Source of the DNA: Pollenia angustigena
Lineage: Eukaryota > Arthropoda > Insecta > Diptera > Polleniidae
DNA: 64,000 nucleotides
NCBI GenBank assembly: GCA_930367215.1
Contig: OV884059.1
Span: forward strand, 155,990,511-156,054,510
Direction: 5' to 3'
Shown one piece after another: positions 12,353 to 24,761 of this stretch. A model generated the notes under the pieces. That model was not told the origin of the DNA and made no database searches. It saw only the letters and a list, made by a program, of their open reading frames with translations. The stretch's first letter is position 1. Every line of letters starts with the position of its first letter. Position numbers and translations under genes: made by a program.

Positions 12353-15258
12353 TATTTTGATCAAAATCGACCAAATTGCTCTAAAGTAATGGTGAAATGT
12401 ATTTGCATAACCGGCCGATAAAAAATAACTAGACGTTATAGAATCAATATGAAACATTTGAAATCAGCTAGCTAAAGTCAATTAAAATCACATTTCAAAG
12501 TTGTTGCCCCAAGCGATTTTTTAATTTGAACGTTTATTATGCTGATAACACTTAATCAATGTTTAGTTAATAAAAACTACAAAACTAACAAAACCGTAAA
12601 CATAATTTGACAGAATAACAAACCCAATTAGAGAATTTATAAAATCTGTTAAAAATATGTCGTAAAATGTTTTCATAGCGGAAAAGAATTTAATTACAAC
12701 TTAAAAAGTTATTTTCTTATCACTCCACAGCTTTTATTGAAAAAAAAAATTTTTTGAAATCTCTATTTTGTGGGAAAATTTAAAGTTTTAAATACCTAGA
12801 ACAAAAATTTTATATAAATATTATATTGCTGCTAAAAAACCGCTAGGTTTCCCGCTAACCGTCATAACGGAAGTTTTACCGCGATAGGCGCATAAGCACC
12901 GCTAGAATCGCAGTAAACCCGAGAAATTGGCAAGAGTGGATCTAGCACAAAAAGTACGAAAGTGGTAAGCCTGGTACCTACTTGTTGCTTTTATTTTCTT
13001 TGTTTACTTATTTTACTCCTTCCTCTTTATTCTATCAATCAATGAAGTTCGTTTGCAACTTAAGAGTTGTTCGATCGATCGTAAATTTAACTTACCCAAC
13101 TTTGAGTATAGAGTTGCCAAATTATTAAGTTAGCGAGTTTTCAAAGCTCGTTTGCAAACAACAAACATTAAAATTGCACTATACATTATTCGATATAGCC
13201 GACGGTTGTATTTTCGCCGCCGTCGTTGAAAAATTTTAAGTTTTTGTAAATTTTGGTCGCCGTCAACGATATGTTCACACAATGTCTGCAATGTCACTTC
13301 GGCTTTGAGTAGAATATTATGACATTTATAACGTTACGACGTAATCTCTTTTTATAGTTTTCGACATGAGTTACTGACACACTTTTTTCTCACTTTTTGA
13401 GAAACAATGGAATATTTTGGTTCACATCTTTTCGATGCCAGAAGTTCTCAATAAAGTTCCACAGAAACCTCTTCCAAGACCTTACAGTATTGGACTGACT
13501 GGTTATTGGTATGAGGGCTTTATGATCACATACAAATTTTGAACAACTCAGTGTGTTAGTATTTAGCTAAGGAATAAATTAATGCACCCACGACCGACTT
13601 TCATAGGGATAAAGCCGGGGAAGAAGTTATCCATGATAATCTTGATCTCATATACTCTTAAGCAATAAAATGCGCCGTCGTATATCTCCTAAAACAGTTT
13701 ATAAGAACTTAAAATTGGCTTGTAATTAAAGTAATTAAATTGAATTTGTCTTAATATTTGGGGCTATTTAAGACTTAAGGGGATATTTATTGTTTGTCGA
13801 CTCAGTTTATTTATTTCTGATTTGCGATTTCACTTGTCTGCCAAGAATAATCAAATTTTATAATTTTGTTCCAACGATAACACAGATAACCAAATATATA
13901 CATATGTATATAGAAGAACCCTTTTCGTTAAAGGTACTGATTAACATTAAATTTCAGTTAACACATCTCATTTTTTATTATTTCGAATTTATTCTATGAG
14001 CTAAATTTCAGTTATGTATTTTATAAAGCTTTTTTGTAATAGTTCTATTCCGATTTATAGTTAAAACCAAAAAATACTCAATTAAATCAAGTTACTACTT
14101 TAAAATTTTATTTTTATAAAAAATAAACACAAGCGGTATTCAGTGTTTCGTCCGCTTTTGTTTTCAACTGTTTGGTATTGCAAAAGTTTTTTGCCATAGA
14201 CAATTTTTTTCATTATTTATTTATTGAATCTTCATACCTATATTTTGAAAATTTACAAAATAGTGTTTGACTATTTTTGTTTACAAATGTCAGCTGCTTG
14301 AGTATTAGGGATGCTATCGCAATACACAAAGCAAAAAAGCTATACAGTTTTAGTATTCCGCAAAAACAATGATGAGACAATTGCAATTCTACGTAGGTAC
14401 ATATTTTGTTGTTGGATTGGAAATAAAAGCTTAAGTAATTGCAGTTGAACTTTTGCAAGACCATTTGCATCAAACACAGAACTCCGCTGCTGTTTTATTT
14501 TTAATAATGATTTTTTTTTTACTTTTATTTATTATGTTACTGCTTTTATAAAATTTTGTTTTAACTGATTTAAAACAAACGACGATGATTCACACCGATT
14601 ATAGTAAATTATCAAATCGAATAATAAAAAATACAATAATAACTAAACAGCGGGGGACCAACGATACAGGAAAGGGTAGGTGAAATCTATTTATTAGTAA
14701 TAAAACACCACTATTAAACCGCACTTTGTACAACGATCAAATAAATACAAGGTTCTTTTTTTACACAATATAAAAACAAAACAACATAAAAGAAAGATAA
14801 AAACTCTCACTATTTTGTTTTACATTTGCAAAAAAAAAATAACAAAGAAAAATTAATTATGAAGAGCAAACAGAAAACAATATTCTATTCAGGGTTGCCG
14901 TTTGAAAATCTTTATCCGACCAATATTGTCTGCAAAACCTACCAAAATCCTTTGAAACCGACCAAATTTTTGAAATATTTCAAAACAATTAGGTATATCG
15001 TCATAAAAATGCAAAAGGGCCTATCATAATTTTTAAAAAATTTTCAGTAGCGATACGACTGAGATTAAAAAAACAGTTTTTAAGAATAGTGTCAATCATG
15101 CGTAGTGTTAACGATATTTACCAGAAAACCCCGTTATTATAATCACAATAGCTGTTTTTTTTTTTATTAAGTTTTTATCTCTCTTTTTCTTAACGATTTT
15201 ATGTATTTTTATTTAAAGTTTATTTGCTGGTAACGTTTAACTTTAACAAAATGTATAT

Positions 15259-15954
15259 GGGCATTTCCTGGGGTCACGAACGTATGTTCGTACGCTTTTG
15301 ATGTACAAATAATATAGAAAACAAAACATTTTTTCGATTGGATAGCATTTGGGTAGCTCTATGTTTAGTGCAAAAGATGGATTTCATAGAGTTTTAGTTT
15401 TCATAATAAGAGTTATAAACGTGTGGGCATGAAAGTACGCAAAATAGAAGTCAACTTTGGCTGACAGTAGTGAAATGTAAAAATTTGCGCAATGGAATCA
15501 AAATTGATTAATTTATTTTAAAAGTGTAATTATGTAGGCCTCCATCTACTATTAACAAAATAAAATATCTCTATTGGTTTTTGGTTAATTGGCTTATTTA
15601 CCGGTCGCAAACGTACGATTTTCCACATGTTTTTTTATTGTTATGTCTTCAAATTTCCGTAACAAAAAAAGGTTAATACACCTTTTACAATTGATTGTAA
15701 TGGAGAGATTATGAAGAAAGAGTGTAAACATAACAAATTTTTTGCATGTAAAATAATTATATAAAAATGTCTTTAGAAGTAGAAAATACAGAAAAATATA
15801 AAATTTTCCAGTTTCCAGCCCAATTTCCTCAAGTAAAACAGCTGAAACTGATCTTTTATAAGAACAAAGACTTTTTATTATAATAAACAATAAAAGACGA
15901 TAATAATCAACATTTTATTTTTTCATCCTGGTAGACCATTTTGGGGAAATGCCC
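15259..15954. mobile_element. TIR element with GGGCATTTCC ends
   Basis: GGGCATTTCC at 15259 and GGAAATGCCC ending 15954 are inverted; both sides are flanked by ATAT, and outward the words AAATGTATAT and ATATACATTT are also complementary. The target duplication is therefore ambiguous. The 98-codon reverse frame inside has no recognisable domain. Confidence 0.65.
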
Positions 15955-15992
15955 ATATACATTTAATAACGCTTATAAACTACAACGTACAA

Positions 15993-16276
15993 CGTTGAAG
16001 ATTGCCAGGCTGTTAGGACTCATAGTATAGGGTTTTTGTTAAAAAATACTACATTTCTACTTAAATGATATTGTATATGAAAAATTTTAATTTTTAAATT
16101 AAAATAACACAAATATTTACGTATTTTAAGGCAATATATTGAAAATGAGATAATATTCTGAAAATTCCCTACATTTGCCTTAAAATAAAAAATCTGTCCT
16201 TTTTCCCCTACGCTTAAAATTTTCCGAAAAAATCCCTAAAAAAGGGAAAATTCCCTACTGTTGGCTTCACTGACTG
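15993..16276 (+). mobile_element. Left-truncated hAT-like fragment, relative of 20488-24855
   Basis: GTTGAAGATTGCCAGGCTGT at 15993 and the AAATTCCCTACTGTTGGC end near 16265 match the parts of the 20488-24855 element that flank its nested insertions. Aligning this uninterrupted copy against that element is what reveals the nested insertion there. Its end reads TTGGCTTCACTG where the other has TTGGCATCACTG. Confidence 0.75.
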
Positions 16277-17141
16277 GCATTCTCATTAAAAGCGTTTTTT
16301 TAATCGTCGACGAGCGCATTTTTTAATCGTAGAAGATTCTTAACACATGAGAAACTATATATAGCAAGAGCTGATTCCTCTGTGAGATTCTTCCATAACA
16401 TAGCGAAAAACGCTAACTTTAACCGTTGTGGGATTCGTTTGAGATATGGGTGAAGATTGTCTTACCGAAATATTTCAAGCAAGAAATTAATTTTGTATAT
16501 AAAACGGGCTAAATTTTAAGAACAGATTTTTGGTTGCCTTATCACTGCCAACCTCTGTATTATCCCATCAATGCTACTTACTTTTATCCTGACCCCAAGT
16601 CGAAAGTTCCAAAGTAGTTTAAGAAGAGTTAAAAAATAGCTAAAGTAAATTTTAAAATCGATTATATATTGAATTAAATGGAAGGAAAAAACTCTAATAG
16701 TCTTAAAGAGATATTTGGAACTTCTGTTTATGTGTGGCTTTTCATTCTGCGCCTCTGTTCGCTTAATATGAAATTGTTTTGTTCTGTGTTTTGGTTTCAA
16801 CTGTATGCTTAACATAAACCGAGTTTTTTTCACTGCGTACAAATTTATATTGAGATATGAAATTTTTGAAAAAAAGTTGCAATCATTTCTAAGATATACA
16901 TTCATCTTAGATCCCATAAATGCTGATAATTAGAATGGGTTGTTTTTTGAGATTGCCCCATATTTAATGTTTTTTACCCTTTCCGTGTTTTCTCGAATAT
17001 ATTCGAAATTACATTGTATGTATGTACTCTGTTTCTATGCGCTTAAACGATATTCAAGTTTAAAGTTTATTATAATATAGATATTGCAGTTGTTTCTTTA
17101 TTTTTTGAGCGAAGATATGTATACCTATATATAGTATATAT

Positions 17142-17300
17142 CTGTGGCATTTTGACAAAACATCTTAAGTTGAGATAAGATAGCAAAAAAGTTTTAAAAA
17201 AACTCATTGACAAAATCATTTTTATCAAAAAATAAAATAAACCAAAATTACAGAAGATTTTCATTTATAATACAAAATTTTAAAAAAGTAAACAAAAATG
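17142..17300 (+). mobile_element. Left part of the CTGTGGCATTTTGAC element
   Basis: CTGTGGCATTTTGACAAAAC starts this fragment, which continues like the complete 240-bp copy at 22987-23226 for about 150 bp but lacks the right TIR. The larger copy at 38819-39817 carries the 565-bp satellite unit. Confidence 0.7.
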
Positions 17301-17466
17301 TTTTTTAGAAAGAGCGTATTGTATATTTTGAGAATCACCAAAAAAGTAAAAATCGATTTTTCCATCCATAGGTCTGGCCCCTTTTAACTGAAACTGGCAC
17401 ATAAGTATATACAATAACAAATATGTATGTACGAATATGAGTTACGTTTGCTATTAGATAAATTAT

Positions 17467-17695
17467 GGGCCATGTCACAGAGTACAATTCCGTTCGGAAT
17501 TGAAGAAAATATATTTGTTTGTTGATGGAAAGTGTATTTAGATAGTTTTATGGCCTTTCAGATACAGACAACTCCTATACCGGTTATGAAAACAAAAATG
17601 GTTTCATTCCGAAACATTTTTTCGTAATTTTCTGAAGCACCAAAATACGGAATGAATTCCGTTTCCCAACGGAATTGTACTCTGTGACATGGCTG
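17467..17695. mobile_element. Miniature TIR element, GGCCATGTCACAG ends, TAT duplication
   Basis: TIRs GGGCCATGTCACAGAGTACA and its partner from 17695 enclose 229 bp; 3-bp duplications TAT flank both sides (17464-17466, 17696-17698). A second copy lies at 29020-29215. Inner TIR sequence ATTCCGTT(C/G)GGAATT is itself palindromic. A 3-bp target suggests a PIF/Harbinger-like source, although TAT is not the usual TWA. Confidence 0.75.
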
Positions 17696-18770
17696 TATAC
17701 TTTAATTTGTACTTTTCTATAGAAATAGTCGTAAAAAATGCTTTAACACAAACTTTTTACGAATACTAACTACTTTTTATGAATGTCCATTCCTCCAACT
17801 CCGCTTTAAACAAATTGTAAGAAAGCATGGAATTTTGTAAGTTTCTACTTTCATTCTGTTACAAAGTTTAGTTTTAATTTAAAAACACTTGTTTAGCTGA
17901 AGCACTACTGTTCAGCAGTGTTGACAAAAAACAAATATATGTGTGTATGCTTTTCCAAAAAGGGTTAAAAAGTGGCTCAAAATAGTAAAAATTATACAAA
18001 AGGGTAAAACAAAACAAGGGTCAAAAAGGGTATGAAGACCGTCGACAAAGGGTCAAATTGATACTTTAGTATCACAACGGTTACGCTGTCTACAGCTCAT
18101 TTCAGAACATTAAGAGGTAAAATCTGCAAAAAAAAACATTTTTTTTTAACAAAAAGTCTGTAAAATCTGCGTCAATATTTTAAAAATCTTTAATAAATTT
18201 TCAAAACACATTTATTTCATTTTTTATGTTGTTTATTTAGAAAACGATATAACAATTCATTTTAAAATATACGGCCATGTTCTGGAATTTGAAATCGATG
18301 GTAAATATCTGTAAGTGGTCCTCGAAGTATGAAGTATGAGCACATGTTTTTTTGAACTTTCAAAACAGCAAGTTTTGAAAATTAGTTCTATTTTTCTTTC
18401 TCGAATGCGATTTTTAGAAAATGGCTGATAATTTGGTATTTAAACAATAAATTAAAAGTTAATTGCTTGACATGTTATTTAAACTGTCAAGGGTCTTATT
18501 GAAAATTTACAAGAGATCAAATATTGCAACTATTAATATATTTATACATAAGTACATATGAAGATATACGTACATACTTCTTTATAAAATCAGATAACAT
18601 AAGTCTGGCAATATTAATGTGTCAAGACAATGCGAATTTTGAATTTTTAAATTATCTTTAGTGAATAAAATTCCTTCTAATGAATTCCTAAATGGTTGAT
18701 TGGTATATTTATTTAGTTTATCAAAACAAGAAGTGGAAATTGTAATAAAAACATAAGTGACAATGTAAAG

Positions 18771-19224
18771 AGTAACTAAATACATGAACTTTTTTGTTCT
18801 TTAATAAATTAATCTTTAAATATATACTATACATTTTTTCTTTTTACAAATAATTTTTTGAACAAAATAAGATTTAAAGATTTGTTTTCTCAAATTAAGA
18901 TTTTTTATTTTTAGATATAAAGATTTTTAACTTTAAGCTTGTACAATATACATAATTTTCTTTTACAGTTTTTTAAACAGTAAATTTTTAAAACAATGAG
19001 CTTTTATATCAGATTGTTGTCTATTGGTTTTGCACACTTTTGTACTTTTGTACTAACATGCATCATTATTTCTGGGCATACAAAACATTAAAAAAGCATC
19101 ATAGATTCGCGGTTGCTCATTTTGGGAATATTGATAAAAAATTATTTGTAAAAAGAAAAAATGTATAGTATATATTTAAAGATTAATTTATTAAAGAACA
19201 AAAAAGTTCATGTATTTAGTTACT
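18771..19224. repeat. Inverted repeat, 89-bp arms with 276-bp loop
   Basis: 18771-18859 and 19136-19224 are close to perfect reverse complements (arms contain TACATGAACTTTTTTGTTCT). The loop includes GCATCATTATTTCTGGGCAT, which recurs in reverse at about 31110-31140. This is a dispersed fold-back-type sequence without coding capacity. Confidence 0.8.
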
Positions 19225-19270
19225 ATGTCTTAGTACCAAAAGGTAAAACTAATGGAACTAAGCCCTAGGA

Positions 19271-19570
19271 TTACCGTCTTGGTCGGGCCAGACCAAATTT
19301 GTGTTTTCCTTGCAATATTTTTCGAATATAGCAAACAAACAGGGGCGTAAGTTCTATAATGATACGTGCTGAATCGAATGAAACTAATTTGGATTCGATT
19401 GAAGCAAACTAGTGGGGTGAAATTATATAAAAGTCAATGAAATTACCCTTTTGGCCAGACCGAATTCTTGTTTTCTTGCAATATTTTTCAAATAGGAAAA
19501 AATATCAAAAAAAAAACAGAAACGTGAATTCTATAAATGATATGTTCTGAATTGAATGAATCAAATCGAA
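19271..19570. repeat. Diverged tandem duplication
   Basis: Two roughly 130-bp copies start near 19285 and 19446; both carry the block GGCCAGACC, CTTGCAATATTTTTC and GAATCGAATGAA or GAATTGAATGAA. No terminal repeats or coding potential were seen. Confidence 0.6.
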
Positions 19571-20447
19571 AAAGCAATGTGCAAAATTAAGGACTACATA
19601 TTCGATGACTTGCATGTAAAATAAAATAATAAAAATGTATAATAAATTCGTATAATCTAGCAAATAACATACGTTCAATAAAAAAATATATTTATCAACT
19701 TTTTATTTAACTGGGTTTTTTAGCTGTTCTAATTGTGGTCTGCCTAGACCAAGAGGAGTGGTAAAAAGTTACAGTTAAGGGTAATGAGGCTTTTGGTTTG
19801 AAAATACCACATTCCATGGTTATGATAATTTGTAAACGAAGTATAAATATATAAGTGCTTAAAAATAGCTGTTTAAACGTGTACCAACATTATTTTAATA
19901 AAAATTCATTAGGAATATACATTTATACATCTCTAATATAAGAATTTAATTACTTTCGATGAAACTTTTTTACGTTCTTATTTATTAGAAATTATGTGCA
20001 TTTAAAATGCATTTTTTTTGGAAAATATAACTTAAACACAATTTTAAACCTACAATTTAATTTTGTATAAATACCGCAATTACGTATTTTAATTTAAATA
20101 TGCAGTTTCCATAATAAAAAGTAGTTTCTTTTAAAAAATTATAAAAAACACAAGAATACAATTATAAAAAATTTCAAGATTTTTCTCTTCAAAATAAGAT
20201 TTTTTTTTCGCCAAAAGAAGATTTTCCTTCCAAATCTTCTGGCAACGCTGCCAGTGGTCATCACAAAGAGAGACAGTTAAAAATGTGTATGTAGTGGTGA
20301 GTGCAAAGAGAGGAATATAAATTTACTCGTTTGAGACATTTACTGTGTGTTTGGTTCTTGTTTTTTCAAATTATGGCTTTTTACAATTGTTTCGTTAACC
20401 TTCGTGTTGTGTGTGTGTGAAATTCACGAAAAGTGCTCGGCCCCCGG

Positions 20448-20480
20448 TATAAAATCTGCAAAATGCAGATAAATCAGCAC
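20448..20480 (+). promoter_or_regulatory. Possible TATA/initiator promoter just upstream of a hAT insertion
   Basis: CCCCCGGTATAAAATCTGC places TATAAAA at 20448-20454; TCAGCAC at 20474-20480 is a plausible initiator 28 bp downstream. The hAT element 20488-24855 begins about 10 bp after it and would have separated it from its transcript. A TGGCAACGCTGCC word near 20233-20245 resembles a Drosophila core-promoter motif but may equally be a transposon end. No coding exon is linked to it. Confidence 0.25.
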
Positions 20481-20804
20481 TTCTGGCCAGTGATGCCAGG
20501 AGAAATTTCACAAAATCCCTACATGTCTAAATAAAAATGCTTTTTTCCCCTACAACCAAAAAAATTTTCCCTACATTAAAAATTTATTGTTTTAGCAACA
20601 GGAAAACAAAAACATATTTTGTTAACCTTCTGTACATATTATAACTAAAGCATTTATTAGCAATAAGAAAAAAAACCAAAATAAATATGTTTATAAATGC
20701 CATGCACACACATATAAAAATTCAATTTCATCTTTCTACCTTTTTAAAGAGCTTAATTAATTTCAAGAATACTTATTTAAAATCATTTTTTTTAATATAA
20801 GTAA

Positions 20805-21026
20805 GACCCCATTTACATCTATGCAATTAACGCCGAGTTTTTTTTCTATTTTCTTTTAAAGTAGTTCCTACGAAACTCTTTTCCCATTTACATTTACATT
20901 TTTTTCAAGCATTTTTTCAACTTTTTCAACCCCGTTTTCTTCCCTACACCTCTTGCTAACAAACAAAAAGTTGCATGCGAAAGTTGCGGCAAGTTGCGGC
21001 GTTAATTGCATAATGTAAATATGGTC
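20805..21026. mobile_element. Miniature element with GCAATTAACGCCG inverted ends, copy 1
   Basis: GACCCCATTTACATCTATGC and its partner read from 21026 (GACCATATTTACATTATGC) are inverted and followed by AATTAACGCCG. It is inserted in the hAT element 20488-24855. A second copy is at 25032-25216. The target duplication is unclear (TA or TAA/TTA). Confidence 0.7.
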
Positions 21027-21580
21027 TTAGTAATAATTTCTGTAAAATTTAAAAAAAAAAATTTTTTTTCAGTTCCCTTGAACTAAAATAAATAGAAAAT
21101 TTCATTTTAAAAATATATACTTCATTATCCTTAAAAGTTTTCATTGAAAATTTGTTTAAAATTCGAAATTGAATTGTTTTATTTCTCTTTTTTCTCGGTA
21201 CAAAATTAATTTCTATGTTGAAATTTCATTCATTAGATATTTGCCTTTGATATTTGTATAAATTTTAGCGAGTGTGAGTGCGAATGCAAATACCTAGCAA
21301 AAATAAGACAATAGTTTGCAAATGCGAACTCGAATGTTTCTACCCCTTTAATTGTATATTTGGGTGGCCAAGAATATTCGGGTACAAGGGTTTGGCAATT
21401 GTTGAAGATTGCCAGGCTGTTAGGACTCATAGTATATGGTTTCTGTTAAAAAATACTACATTTGTACTTATTTTTAATTTGTTAATGAAAACAAGGCGAT
21501 TATTTTCTAGGGTATTCTGATTAACGGTTAACCGATAAATTACTACTCGATTAACTGATCGATTAATTTAAAATTGGCTA

Positions 21581-22423
21581 CAGTCGAACTTCCATAACTC
21601 GAATCACCATTATCCCAAAAAAAAACTTCGACTTATGGAGACTTCGAGTTACAGAATTTTCTTGTTGAAAGAGAATAAATTGCAAACTTGTGTACATTTT
21701 GTATTTTTTGTTTAAAACAGGCACTATTTGAAAGCTTCATACCTAAGCATGTAGGTATGTATTTGTAATAAACAAGTTACAATGAAGTAAAATATCGGCA
21801 TGGTTTGACTTCTAGCTGCTGTAAACCAATTGAGGACTGCTATGTCGATAATTTTGTATATTTGGGTCTTAATCATTTTACTAAAGAGATGAGATACTGA
21901 CTCAAACGAGTTGATAATTAATTCTTTATTTTTAAAAATCTATGAGACCGTACTAGCTGGGACACCATATTTATTGTCTGCTTCCTCTTTCTTGAATCCA
22001 CCCTCGACTTCTTTTATAAACTTATATTTCCCTCCATCGACGAACAATATAAAACACGTTTACTTGCCATGAAATAAACACATACAAATAATTTTAACAT
22101 ATTTAGGCAAACCAAAACCCACACGTAATGTACAAAAAGGGATTTCCCCGGAAAAAAGAGCAAAGTAAAATATACAAACCTGCTAAACAAGCAAAAGAAA
22201 GCGAAATAAATAAACAAAATAAACAAAACAAGCAAAAAACTTCGAGTTATAGAATACAAATTTGAATATTTGGTTCGAGTTATGGAGAATTTCGAGTTAT
22301 GGAAGTTCGAGTTACGGAAGGAGAATTGTATGTAGTTTATTGTTTTAGAGCTACTGCCAATCAAATTGGTTCGAGTAAGAGAAAATTCGAGTAAAAGAAG
22401 TTCGAGTTATGGGAGTTCGACTG
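21581..22423. mobile_element. pogo-like element with TA target, nested
   Basis: The ends CAGTCGAACTTCCATAACTC and, from the right, CAGTCGAACTCCCATAACTC are near-perfect TIRs flanked by TA (21579-21580 and 22424-22425). Further GTTCGAGTTATGGA words repeat near the right end. Of its roughly 840 bp none gives a transposase; it is non-autonomous. It is the largest of four pogo-like insertions in the window. Confidence 0.82.
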
Positions 22424-22986
22424 TATTTTCGAATAACGATTAAACCGGCTAATTTCAGTCGATTACCCGATTAACCGATGTAACAAAATTTTTGAGCTTT
22501 TTGTAGTTTTATAACATGTTTTTTGTGTTTTTAATTATTTGTTTCGTCTCATATAAAAAAGGTATGTATTTAGAAAATATTTTTTCATACAATATACATA
22601 CATCCTTCTAAAATACAGTATGTATGTACAAAACAAAATGCAATGTTCGGAGATTGAGTAAGATGATGACCTGACAACTGAAGAAAATAGTAACACAAGC
22701 AATTTTTTAAACAGTTAAGTGTTAAAAATTTTAAAATTTAGAGAAATCCAGGAAAAGGACTGATAAATTAGATAAACTGTATTATGAGCTGATTTAGATT
22801 TCTCCAACATTTACGATAAGTGAACAAATTTTTTCCAAGTCAAGTTTTATCAAAGAAAGAAAATGAAAGCTTAAATCGTTAACAATTAAACCAAATTATT
22901 TTTCTTACATATTAATTTATAAGGTCTCCCTCAATTGAAATAACTAATAAAATGATCTCACAGTCTATTTTTTAATAAAATCATAT

Positions 22987-23226
22987 CTGCGGCATTTTGA
23001 CAAAACATCTTAAGTCGTGATACAATAGCAAAAAAGTTAAAAAAACTCGGTGAAAAAATAGTTTTTAATCAATAATAAAATAAACCAAAATCAAAGAAAA
23101 ATTTCGTTTATAATACAAAATTTTTAAAACTAAACAAAAATGTTTTTGAATGAAAATTTGTATGATTAAGAAAACTTTGTCCAACTTTTTAAATTTGACT
23201 TAAGATATTTTGTCAAAATGGCACAG
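22987..23226. mobile_element. Complete 240-bp element with CTGNGSCATTTTGAC ends
   Basis: CTGCGGCATTTTGACAAAAC at the left and CTGTGCCATTTTGACAAAAT read from the right form TIRs of about 30 bp ending in CTTAAGTC. It provides the reference for the truncated copy at 17142 and the satellite-carrying copy at 38819-39817. Confidence 0.8.
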
Positions 23227-23387
23227 ATAGGTAGGTATTATGTATTAATTTAAAAATACATATTACATATTTTTTAACTATTTTTTTGTTTGCAATAATT
23301 GTTCTGCTTGGTTTGTATTGTTTTTTTTTACAAATAAACTCCAATAATAAAAATTTTATGCATTTTTATTTATTGAAATTGGCAAAA

Positions 23388-24369
23388 GTGCACTTTACGG
23401 GGCGTACGAAAAAAAAAAAAAAAAAATTGGACCCCCTCTGGAATAAAAAAAGAAAAAAACCAAAATTAAAATTTAAGGGGGCTGAGGCCCCTGGGACCCC
23501 ATGGATCAAAAAAAGCGGCCAGCCCACTTAGTGGTATGTGTGGGTACTCAAATTAAAGGTAATTGTGTAAAAAATACTAAATTAATAAAATTTAGGTCGA
23601 GTGGGACTTCTGGGTCCCTCTGGGGGGTAAAACATTGCCCCTCGCACCCTTATGACAATGTGTGGGTACTCGAATGAAAGGTATTTTGCTTACGATTTAC
23701 GATTTTTTTTATTTTTTTGTAACTAAAACTTTTCTGTATAGCCGGCCTTCGGCCGGGCGCAAGGATTTTTTCCTCTATGGTATACCAAAGAACGGCTTCG
23801 CTAACTAAAGCTTTTCTGTATAGCCGGCCTTCGGCCGGGCGCAAGGATTTTCTCCTCTATAGTATAACAAAGACCGGCTTCGCTAACTAAAGCTTCTCTG
23901 TATAGCCGGCCTTCGGCCGTGCGCAAGGATTTTCTCCTCTATTGTATAACAAAGACCGGCTTCGCTAACTAAAACTTCTCTGAATATAAAAGATCATAAA
24001 TTAACCTAGAGAGGAAAATATTAAACGAATACAAAAACAAAATACATATTTGCAATCGTGAGCAAATTACCTTTAATTTGAGTACCCACACAGATATACA
24101 TAAGTGTTATGGGGGGGCACTTTTTGCCCCAGAGGGCCCTAGAAGAGCCGCCCACCGAAAATTTTATTATTTTTTTTTTTTTTGTTGCACAATTACCTTT
24201 AATTTGAGTACCCACACATACCATTTAGTGGGCGGGGCGGTTTTTTGGATCCAGGGGTCCCCACGGGCCTCAGCCCCCTTAAATATTAATTTTGGTATTT
24301 TTTTTTTTTTAATTCTGGATCGGGTGGCATATTTTTTATATTTTTTTTCGTACGCCCCGTAAAGTGCAC
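23388..24369. mobile_element. Fold-back element with long TIRs and GC-rich core repeats
   Basis: GTGCACTTTACGGGGCGTAC at the left is mirrored at 24350-24369. The inverted arms continue for about 200 bp, including GTGTGGGTACTCAAATTAAA and GGCCAGCCCACTTAGTGG-type words with their complements. The centre holds the 82-bp array at 23720-23985. The arms are separated by A/T homopolymers. Two short frames over the arms (23286-23531, 24078-24362) are by-products. No target duplication was identified. Confidence 0.75.
23720..23985. repeat. 82-bp tandem repeat with GCCGGCCTTCGGCCGGG hairpin
   Basis: Unit starts are at 23720, 23802, 23884 and 23966 (partial). Each full unit carries the strongly self-complementary GCCGGCCTTCGGCCGG, followed by GCGCAAGGATTTT and GGCTTCGCTAACTAAA. 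This is by far the most GC-rich short motif in the window and should extrude as a stable stem with a TTC loop. Confidence 0.9.
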
Positions 24370-24598
24370 TTCAGCCTTGAAATTACTTAATTTATAAAAA
24401 AAAACTTTAATCGGTTAACCGACCAAAAACAAAATTAACCGATTATTAACCGATTTAACCAAAACCTCGGTTAATAAATCGAGCGGTTAACCGATTAAAT
24501 CAAAAGCTCGATTAAATGAATACCCTAATTATTTACTTATTTTTAGCCAATATATAGAAAATGAGATAGCATTTTGAAAATTCCCTACATTTGCCTTA

Positions 24599-24761
24599 CA
24601 CAGCGTTTACATTTGCCAGTACTGGCAAGACAGTAAGCATATACATATTAGTTGGCAAAACAATGCAAAAACAAAATAGCTGTAAAAGTGTTTATGTATT
24701 AGTGAAAAAGTTTGAATGAATTGCTACTGTCTTGTCAGTACTGGCAAATGTAAACGCTATG
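24599..24761. mobile_element. PIF/Harbinger-like miniature element, TTA duplication
   Basis: CACAGCGTTTACATTTGCCA and its partner from the right (CATAGCGTTTACATTTGCCA) enclose 163 bp, flanked by TTA at 24596-24598 and 24762-24764. The related fragment at 16180 reads TTTGCCTTAAAATAAAA without the insertion, giving a natural empty site. Three-base TTA targets are typical of PIF/Harbinger. Confidence 0.9.

Larger units (their letters stand above)
21508..24527. mobile_element. 3.0-kb TIR element with TAGGGTATTC ends, itself a host of insertions
   Basis: It starts TAGGGTATTCTGATTAACGG and ends CTCGATTAAATGAATACCCTA. Both ends are rich in ATTAACCGATTAA words in inverted orientation. Flanks ATTATTTTC and ATTATTTAC form a 9-bp imperfect (or 8-bp) duplication, consistent with a hAT. 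Alignment with 15993-16276 confirms that it interrupts an older element at this point. It contains 21581-22423, 22987-23226 and 23388-24369 as further insertions and has no recognisable transposase. Confidence 0.8.

Noticed and set aside
17923..20245. A larger hAT between CAGTGTTGAC (17923) and GGCAACGCTG (20245)
   Set aside because: The ends look alike but the 8-bp flanks (CTGTTCAG and CCAGTGGT) do not match.
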